Shown: positions 7,958 to 13,218 of the stretch, one piece after another
Layout of the letters: each line of letters begins with the position of its first letter
How positions within the stretch are numbered: the stretch's first letter is position 1
Origin: an uncultured Brachyspira sp.
Lineage (GTDB): Bacteria > Spirochaetota > Brachyspiria > Brachyspirales > Brachyspiraceae
Length of the DNA: 13,218 nucleotides
Reading direction: 5' to 3'
Assembly: GCF_934747485.1 (NCBI RefSeq)
Contig: NZ_CAKVGN010000073.1
Location: 1 to 13,218 of the forward strand
Position numbers and translations under genes: made by a program
Notes under the pieces: model-generated
Database searches by the model: none
What the model was told of the DNA's origin: nothing
What the model saw: only the letters and a program-made list of their open reading frames with translations

Positions 7958-7984
7958 TTGTCGGATATTGCAAGTATATTTTTG
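7958..7984 (-). promoter_or_regulatory. Sigma-28 (FliA)-like promoter upstream of the chemotaxis receptor
   Basis: Read on the minus strand: CAAA (7984-7981), 15 bases, TCCGACAA (7965-7958), matching the FliA pattern at 3 of 4 and 6 of 8 positions with exact spacing. The start site would be near 7950, about 38 bases before the ATG. An overlapping sigma-70-like pair (TTGCAA, 17 bases, AATAAT) is an alternative. Confidence 0.48.
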
Positions 7985-8041
7985 ATAGCCTTAAATATTT
8001 ATTTTTTATTAATATAAATATACAATAATTTATAAAAACTT

Positions 8042-9643
8042 CTATTTTTTTATTATTTTCTTTTTAAATAAATTGAAAATAGAAATAAAGTCTTCATTCT
8101 TCAAAACAACATTAACTATGCTGTAAATTATAACACCTATAAATATAACAACGAATACTTTTATTATAAAAATTATTCTTGTGCTACTATCTCTCAAAAT
8201 ATAAAATCTAAGAGAATAAACTGCCATAGCCATAATAATGCTTGAAAATAAAGTTTTAACAGTATTAATTTTGCCGCTATTAAGCGAGAAAGACATATTC
8301 ATTTTTTTCATAAGAAGTATGTATAATATAATAAAAGAAACAATGTTTGCTGCTACGCTTGAAATGGAGATTCCTATAATATCAAAATGGAATATATAAA
8401 CACATAAATAATTGCTGACAGCATTAATAATAAAAGCAAAAAAAGCTATATATACAGGAGTTTTCATATCTTTCATAGCATAAAAAGATTGAACAACAAT
8501 CCTATAGCTTGCCACAAAAAAAAGCGAAACAGATAAATATCTTAAAGCATTAGATACAAGCAAAGTAGATTTTTCTGAAAAAGCTCCATACTGAAAAATC
8601 ATAGCAACAATTTCTTTACCGAGTATCATAAATCCAAAAGTAGCAGGTATAGTTATTAATGCCACCAATCTCAAAGAATAAGAAAGCGTATCTTTTGCCT
8701 CATCATATTTTTCATTAACTATTAACTTGCTTAAAGTAGGAAGCATAACAGTAGCTATACTAACAGCAAAAACTCCCAAAACAAACTCATGTATCCTATT
8801 AGCAAAAGTAACAGCTGACACCCTGCCCTCTCCAATAGCACCAGCAAAAGCAGTAGATACAAGCAAATTAATCTGATAAATACTCGCCCCAAATATACCC
8901 GGAGCAAATAGTTTAATCATCTTTATAACATAACTATCTCTAAAATTAAAATTAGGCAAAAAATTAAACCCAAGCTTCTTTACAAAAGGAATCTGATAAG
9001 CAAATTGCACCATTCCTCCAATAAGCACCGCCAAAGCAAAAACATAAGACATATTATCAAAAACATTCGGAAGCAAAAAATAAAATATTAATGCCAAAGA
9101 TATAATAACAATATTAAGAAGTATAGGACTTGCAGCAGATATAGAATAATATCCTCTCACATTCAATACACCCTGCATCAAAGCGGCAAGTGAAATAAAC
9201 AAAAGATAAGGAAACATTATTCTCGATAAATCAACAGCCAAACTATAAGCCTCATAGCTTGCCGATTTATAAAGCAGCTTTACTAATAAAGGTGAAATTA
9301 CTATTCCAACAAAAACTATAAATATTAGTATTAATGACAACAGTGTAAAAATAGCCCTAAAAAAAACTTTAGAAGCTTCAATACCTTTATTTTTTTCAAG
9401 GTCAGTAAAAACAGGTATAAAACTTGCAACCATATTGCCCTCAGCAAACAGTCGCCTTAAAAGGTTTGGAAGTATAAAGCCTATAGCAAAAGCATCTGCT
9501 ATAAATGTTGTGCCAAGTAAAATAGCCTGTATTTGGTCGCGTACAAGTCCAAAAACTCTGCTTATAGTAGTTACCACAGACATCTTTAAACTTGACTTTA
9601 CTATGTTTTCTTTTGTATTTATTTTCTCATTTTTTTCTTGCAT
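8042..9643 (-). CDS. murJ: Lipid II flippase MurJ (MviN)
   Basis: An integral membrane protein of the MOP superfamily that moves undecaprenyl-linked lipid II across the inner membrane for peptidoglycan synthesis. The N-terminal signature ISRVFGLVRDQ...ADAFAIGFILPNLLRRLFAEG is intact. Residues Arg29, Arg35, Asp50 and Arg63 correspond with a constant offset of 11 to the functionally important Arg18, Arg24, Asp39 and Arg52 of the E. coli protein. ANRIHEF in the middle matches the E. coli ADRLMEF segment around Arg270. Hydrophobic stretches run the whole length, as expected for 14 membrane helices; 533 residues is a normal size. The N-terminus has an extra hydrophilic stretch of about 11 residues. 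It follows the WecG-like gene after 74 bases; a TATAAT on the minus strand (9667-9662) could give it its own promoter, although no clear -35 box is visible. AAGAG precedes the ATG. Confidence 0.95.
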   Translation of the reverse strand: MQEKNEKINTKENIVKSSLKMSVVTTISRVFGLVRDQIQAILLGTTFIADAFAIGFILPNLLRRLFAEGNMVASFIPVFTDLEKNKGIEASKVFFRAIFTLLSLILIFIVFVGIVISPLLVKLLYKSASYEAYSLAVDLSRIMFPYLLFISLAALMQGVLNVRGYYSISAASPILLNIVIISLALIFYFLLPNVFDNMSYVFALAVLIGGMVQFAYQIPFVKKLGFNFLPNFNFRDSYVIKMIKLFAPGIFGASIYQINLLVSTAFAGAIGEGRVSAVTFANRIHEFVLGVFAVSIATVMLPTLSKLIVNEKYDEAKDTLSYSLRLVALITIPATFGFMILGKEIVAMIFQYGAFSEKSTLLVSNALRYLSVSLFFVASYRIVVQSFYAMKDMKTPVYIAFFAFIINAVSNYLCVYIFHFDIIGISISSVAANIVSFIILYILLMKKMNMSFSLNSGKINTVKTLFSSIIMAMAVYSLRFYILRDSSTRIIFIIKVFVVIFIGVIIYSIVNVVLKNEDFISIFNLFKKKIIKK

Positions 9644-9717
9644 ACAATTATCTCTTTTACTATTATATAACTATTACTAATTAAAATAAGAAAAATACTG
9701 AGATTCTATTTGATTAA

Positions 9718-10641
9718 TTATTCTTTTTTATCTTCTTCTTTTTGCAAAGTTTTTTTCTCTTTTTTTAGGGCTTTTTTTTCTTCTTTCAGAGCTTTTTTAG
9801 ATTCTTTCAAAGCCTGCTTCTCCTCTTTTTTTAATTCTTTAGCCTTAATTTTTTCTAACTTGGCTTCCATCTTAGCTTCTTTTTTAGCATTTTTTATAAT
9901 TCTTTTCTTATTTCTCTTTACAGAAACCTTTTCAAAAAATACCAATATCCAAAACTTTATATAATCAAAATATAAAAATATCCTAAAAATATTTCTTTTG
10001 AGATAAAAAAACTCCTCTTTATTTGCCTCAATTACTTTCATATTTGGAGATTTTTTCTTTCCGCAAAAACAGTCCAAAGGTCTTGAGATAGGCACGCATA
10101 ATTTCATACCTAATTTACCTCTATTTTCATTAAACCAATATAAAGACTTTTTAAAAGGCATATATATAAAAAATACATCAGGATTCATCTTTTTAAAACC
10201 AATAAAAGCTTTATCCAATTCTGATTTATTTTTTGTATTTTGATAAGTTCCAAGTATGCTAATATCAGGATATATTTTTTTCATTTTTTCGGTGATTGTA
10301 AAAAAATACTTCTCCTCATCGCCAAATAAAAACATTGTCATTTTTGTTTGTTCTATATAAGACAATATATCAGAAAATAAATTAAAATCTTTAATATATT
10401 CCAACTCTTCTTTATATATGAATTTATATGCTTTAGATATGGAAGGATGAGCAGCAATAACTAAAGAAGCATTTTCTATAATTTTTTTTAATTTCTTATT
10501 AAAACGCACCCTTAATAATTGATGCACATCCAATGTTACTACAAGAACATCATTTCCATCTTTTAATTGCCCTAAAGCATTATATAAATCATTGTTAAAA
10601 GTATCTATTCTAACACCTAACAAAGAATTTTTATTTATCAT
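9718..10641 (-). CDS. Degenerate WecG/TagA/CpsF-family protein with Lys/Glu-rich tail
   Basis: A 307-residue relative of the WecG/TagA/CpsF glycosyltransferases, which transfer N-acetylmannosamine-type sugars onto lipid-linked intermediates at the inner membrane face. The family layout is recognisable: LLGVRIDTF at the N-terminus, VVTLDVHQLL with Thr36 at the position of the TagA catalytic Thr, MFLFGDEEK, ISILGTY and PDVFFIYMPFKK. Key residues are altered: the family PDG with catalytic Asp reads AAH (63-65), and the conserved PKQE reads about FKKS. Activity is therefore doubtful. A hydrophobic, aromatic-rich helix around 218-238 could bind the membrane like the TagA C-terminal appendage. Residues 241-307 are almost all Lys, Glu and Ala and include four exact heptads (275-302). 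The gene lies 19 bases after pfkA and is probably cotranscribed with it. Family assignment is moderate; function unknown. Confidence 0.72.
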   Translation of the reverse strand: MINKNSLLGVRIDTFNNDLYNALGQLKDGNDVLVVTLDVHQLLRVRFNKKLKKIIENASLVIAAHPSISKAYKFIYKEELEYIKDFNLFSDILSYIEQTKMTMFLFGDEEKYFFTITEKMKKIYPDISILGTYQNTKNKSELDKAFIGFKKMNPDVFFIYMPFKKSLYWFNENRGKLGMKLCVPISRPLDCFCGKKKSPNMKVIEANKEEFFYLKRNIFRIFLYFDYIKFWILVFFEKVSVKRNKKRIIKNAKKEAKMEAKLEKIKAKELKKEEKQALKESKKALKEEKKALKKEKKTLQKEEDKKE

Positions 10642-10660
10642 AAAATATTAAGTCCTAAAA

Positions 10661-11641
10661 TTATATAGCAAGAGTTCTGCATAACTCTAAATCTATAGGA
10701 TCAACTTTAGGAACTTTTTTAACAGCATCAGCCAAAGGAGTATAAGTATATTCTCCTTTCCATATACCAACAGCAACATTTCTCTTGCCTTCTAATAAAG
10801 CCTTAACTGCAATATAACCAAATCTTGCAGCCATAAGACGCTCACGAGAAGTAGGAGAACCGCCTCTTTGCATGTGTCCAAGTATAGTTACACGAGTATC
10901 AAAACCCGTTTTACCTTCTATTTGTTTAGCTACTTCCATAGCTCCGCCAGATTCATCACCCTCAGCAACAACTATGATAGAAGATTTTTTACCTCTCTTT
11001 TTTGCCACTTGCAAGTTTTCTACTATTTTATCAATATCAGTAGTAGTTTCTGGAATAAGTATATCTTCAGCACCAGAAGCTATACCAACTTCTAAAGCAA
11101 TATAACCAGCATGTCTTCCCATAACTTCAACTACAAAACATCTTCCATGGCTAGTAGCAGTATCTCTTAATTTGTCTATAGCCTCCATTGCAACATTTAC
11201 AGCTGTATCATATCCTATAGTATAATCAGTACCGAATATATCATTATCTATAGTTCCCGGTATACCAATAACAGGAAACTCCTCATGATGGTTAGCAAAA
11301 TCTAAAGCACCTTTATAAGTACCATCGCCGCCTATAACAACTAAAGCATCTATTCCGTTATATTTCATATTATCAGCTGCTTTTTTCATACCTTCTTCTG
11401 TTTGAAACTCTGGAGATCTTGCAGAAAATAAAATTGTACCGCCATGGTTAATAATGCCGCCCACAGAACCAGCATTCATCTGATAAACATTATTATACAT
11501 TAAACCCTGATAGCCCTCTCTTATACCAACTACCTCTAAACCATTAGCTATAGCTGTTCTAACAACGCTTCTTATAGCAGGGTTCATTCCTGAAGCATCG
11601 CCGCCGCTTGTTAATACTCCAATTTTCTTTATATCAGCCAT
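10661..11641 (-). CDS. pfkA: ATP-dependent 6-phosphofructokinase
   Basis: Phosphorylates fructose 6-phosphate to fructose 1,6-bisphosphate, the committed step of glycolysis, in the cytoplasm. Visible motifs are GGDASGMNPAIR at residues 13-24, SARSPEF with Arg75, GGDGTYKGA (104-112), PGTIDND with catalytic Asp132, MGRHAGYIA, and GHMQRGGSPTSRER near the C-terminus. Gly107 and Gly129 occupy the two positions (E. coli 104 and 124) where PPi-dependent enzymes carry Asp and Lys, so ATP is the expected donor. The length, 326 residues, is close to the 320 of E. coli PfkA. AAGGAG lies 10 bases before the ATG. It diverges from mgtE across 114 bases and is probably the first gene of a pfkA, wecG-like, murJ unit. 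Confidence 0.96.
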   Translation of the reverse strand: MADIKKIGVLTSGGDASGMNPAIRSVVRTAIANGLEVVGIREGYQGLMYNNVYQMNAGSVGGIINHGGTILFSARSPEFQTEEGMKKAADNMKYNGIDALVVIGGDGTYKGALDFANHHEEFPVIGIPGTIDNDIFGTDYTIGYDTAVNVAMEAIDKLRDTATSHGRCFVVEVMGRHAGYIALEVGIASGAEDILIPETTTDIDKIVENLQVAKKRGKKSSIIVVAEGDESGGAMEVAKQIEGKTGFDTRVTILGHMQRGGSPTSRERLMAARFGYIAVKALLEGKRNVAVGIWKGEYTYTPLADAVKKVPKVDPIDLELCRTLAI

Positions 11642-11755
11642 ATTGAAATAACTCCTTATAAAACATATAATTATATTATTATTTATCTTATTTTTTGTTA
11701 TATATTATATATTAATAATAAAAGAATTGATACACAAAAAAAGAAAAAAATTAAC

Positions 11756-13114
11756 ATGATAAATTCACAGTATATTGAAATAATTAACATCATAGAAAAT
11801 AAAAGATGGGATAAACTTAAATATATCCTAAATGATATGCACCCTATAGAAATAGTGGACATAATGCGTATATTAGAAAATAATAAAGATAAAACCATTC
11901 TTTTTAGATTATTGTCTACAGAAAAATCTGCTTTAGTTTTTGCAGAATTAGATGCTAATGAACAAGAAGAATTAATATCTTCTATGAATGATAAAGAAAT
12001 AGAAGAATTAATGCATGAGATGAGTCCTGATGATAGAACTTCACTTTTTGAAGAACTTCCGGAAGAAATAAATAAAAAAATATTTTCTTTAATGGAAAAA
12101 GAAGATTTGGATATCACTAAAAAATTATTGGCTTATCCTGAATATAGTGTAGGCCGTATAATGACTACAGAATATATATCCATCTTGCCAAACTTCTCTG
12201 TAAATCAGGCTTTAGAATATATTAGAAAACATGGTAAAGACTCTGAAACATTTGAGGTTATATATATAGTTGATAATAAAAACATATTATTAGGTTATAT
12301 TTTATTAAAAGATTTATTATTTGCTAAAAAAACAGATATTATAGAAAATCTTATGCATACCGACATCATATATCTTTCTGCATATTCAGACCAAGAAGAG
12401 GCTGTACTTGTTGGAAGGAAATATGATTTGCTATACATACCCGTAGTGGATGCAAAAAATGCTCTAATAGGAATTGTTACTATTGATGATATATTTGACA
12501 TCGCTGAAGAAGAAGAAACTGAAGACTTCCATAAATTAGGTGCTATAAGTATAGACGATGACTTTACAGGAAATATTAAACAAGCACCAATATTAACTCT
12601 ATACAAAAAAAGGATTACTTGGCTTTTTATATTAGTATTTATAAATATATTTTCTGGATATTTCATAGGTATATTTGAAGAGACTATAAGCAAATATGTT
12701 TCTTTAATATTCTTTTTGCCGCTTCTAATAGACAGTGCAGGAAATGCCGGAGCTCAATCTTCTACGCTTATAATAAGAAGTTTATCACTTGGAGATGTAA
12801 AAAAAAGCGATTGGCTGTTTATGTTTTTTAAAGAAATTGCTATATCTTCTATACTTGGCATTACTATGAGTTTGGCTGTTTCGCTTCTTGCAATATATAG
12901 AGGCGGATTAATGATAGCTTTGGTGGTATCATTATCTATGATATGCGTGGTAGTGATAGGAAGTCTTATAGGCTTATGTTTGCCTTTTATATTTATTAAA
13001 TTAAAAAAAGACCCTACTACAAGCAGTGTGCCTTTGGTAACTTCTATATGCGATATTACAGGTACTTCTATATATTTATTATTAGCAAGTATAATACTCA
13101 CAAAAATTAATTAA
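11756..13114 (+). CDS. mgtE: Magnesium transporter MgtE
   Basis: A Mg2+ channel or transporter of the inner membrane, gated by its cytoplasmic part. Residues 1-125 form the helical N domain. About 135-260 hold two CBS domains (GRIMTTEYISILP... and ...DLLYIPVVDAKNALIGIVTIDDI), which in the family sense intracellular Mg2+. A connecting helix follows (EDFHKLGAISID), then five membrane helices from about 285 to 450. The pore motif reads DSAGNAGAQSS near residue 326, and Asp433 in CDITGT matches the Mg2+-binding Asp432 of the Thermus protein. The length of 452 against 450 in Thermus supports this start, although no clear ribosome binding site precedes it (an A-run and TTAAC). The 114-base divergent gap to pfkA is too short and too AT-rich to show a magnesium riboswitch. 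Confidence 0.95.
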   Translation: MINSQYIEIINIIENKRWDKLKYILNDMHPIEIVDIMRILENNKDKTILFRLLSTEKSALVFAELDANEQEELISSMNDKEIEELMHEMSPDDRTSLFEELPEEINKKIFSLMEKEDLDITKKLLAYPEYSVGRIMTTEYISILPNFSVNQALEYIRKHGKDSETFEVIYIVDNKNILLGYILLKDLLFAKKTDIIENLMHTDIIYLSAYSDQEEAVLVGRKYDLLYIPVVDAKNALIGIVTIDDIFDIAEEEETEDFHKLGAISIDDDFTGNIKQAPILTLYKKRITWLFILVFINIFSGYFIGIFEETISKYVSLIFFLPLLIDSAGNAGAQSSTLIIRSLSLGDVKKSDWLFMFFKEIAISSILGITMSLAVSLLAIYRGGLMIALVVSLSMICVVVIGSLIGLCLPFIFIKLKKDPTTSSVPLVTSICDITGTSIYLLLASIILTKIN

Positions 13115-13119
13115 TATGC

Positions 13120-13137
13120 TGAAATGATTTCATTTTT
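13120..13137 (+). terminator. Possible weak terminator after mgtE
   Basis: TGAAAT (13120-13125) and ATTTCA (13127-13132) are self-complementary and are followed by five T residues. Pairing is AT-rich and the loop would have to open to a few bases, so it is weak. A second 7-base inverted repeat (CATTTTT with AAAAATG) overlaps it and enters the terminal repeat. Confidence 0.3.
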
Positions 13138-13148
13138 AAAAATAAAAA

Positions 13149-13218
13149 TGCACAGGAGCCAGACATATTGCAGTTAGGAATTCCTTAATTTCTTAAAGTA
13201 TAGCATAGGTGTATCATA
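13149..13218. repeat. Right copy of the 70-base terminal inverted repeat
   Basis: Exact reverse complement of bases 1-70, reaching to the last base of the window. It begins TGCACAGGAGCC 34 bases after the mgtE stop. The transition from unique AT-rich sequence to the repeat is sharp at 13148/13149. See the left copy for possible origins. Confidence 0.95.

Noticed and set aside
11642..11755. Magnesium riboswitch or leader regulating mgtE
   Set aside because: The gap is only 114 bases, shared with the divergent pfkA promoter, almost pure A/T, and has no stable helices.
11698..12117. A 139-codon minus-strand frame opposite the start of mgtE
   Set aside because: It is antisense to a clear MgtE N domain and consists of Ser/Ile-rich shadow sequence typical of AT-rich complementary strands.
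1..13218. Complete linear plasmid, phage or composite transposon bounded by terminal inverted repeats
   Set aside because: The cargo is core metabolism, motility and envelope genes, with no replication, capsid or complete transposase gene; the repeats are better explained by flanking IS copies or an assembly boundary.

Overview
The window is AT-rich spirochaete-type chromosomal DNA, and I place it most likely in Brachyspira (inference, about 0.75). The grounds are the base composition, a single-domain FlgJ-type rod protein beside a very large chemotaxis receptor, a MurJ flippase, PPi-linked glycolysis genes and lysine-rich protein tails. TGA is used as a normal stop. The content is mostly housekeeping: central carbon metabolism, motility and chemotaxis, cell-envelope assembly and magnesium transport. 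I see no phage, CRISPR, tRNA or rRNA.

Layout from left to right. A 70-base sequence at the left edge recurs as a perfect reverse complement at the right edge. Next come a strong promoter and ppdK (+), which ends in a 79-residue lysine-rich tail and is followed by a good hairpin terminator. A 426-base gap (3320-3745) holds no gene, but it contains a GC-rich repeat patch and a GC-rich palindrome. A PHP-family phosphatase gene (+) follows, with a promoter placed so that its mRNA would be almost leaderless. Its stop codon abuts the stop of a convergent flgJ-like gene (-). Upstream of flgJ lies a large methyl-accepting chemotaxis protein gene (-). Both flgJ and this receptor are preceded by sequences resembling flagellar sigma-28 promoters. 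Further right on the minus strand are murJ, a degenerate WecG/TagA-like gene and pfkA, probably transcribed in the order pfkA, wecG-like, murJ. mgtE (+) diverges from pfkA and runs toward the right repeat.

How the genes work together. Pfk commits fructose 6-phosphate to glycolysis, and pyruvate phosphate dikinase interconverts PEP and pyruvate at the other end, linking PPi and ATP. MurJ exports lipid II, and the WecG-like protein may be an envelope glycosyltransferase or a non-catalytic relative of one. The receptor and FlgJ belong to the chemotaxis and flagellar system and appear to share a regulatory signal.

The observations most worth a second look are the perfect terminal inverted repeats (insertion-sequence ends, a recombination substrate or an assembly boundary), the roughly 205-residue C-terminal domain on the chemotaxis receptor, the lysine-rich tails on two unrelated proteins, and the WecG-like protein that has lost its family's catalytic aspartate.
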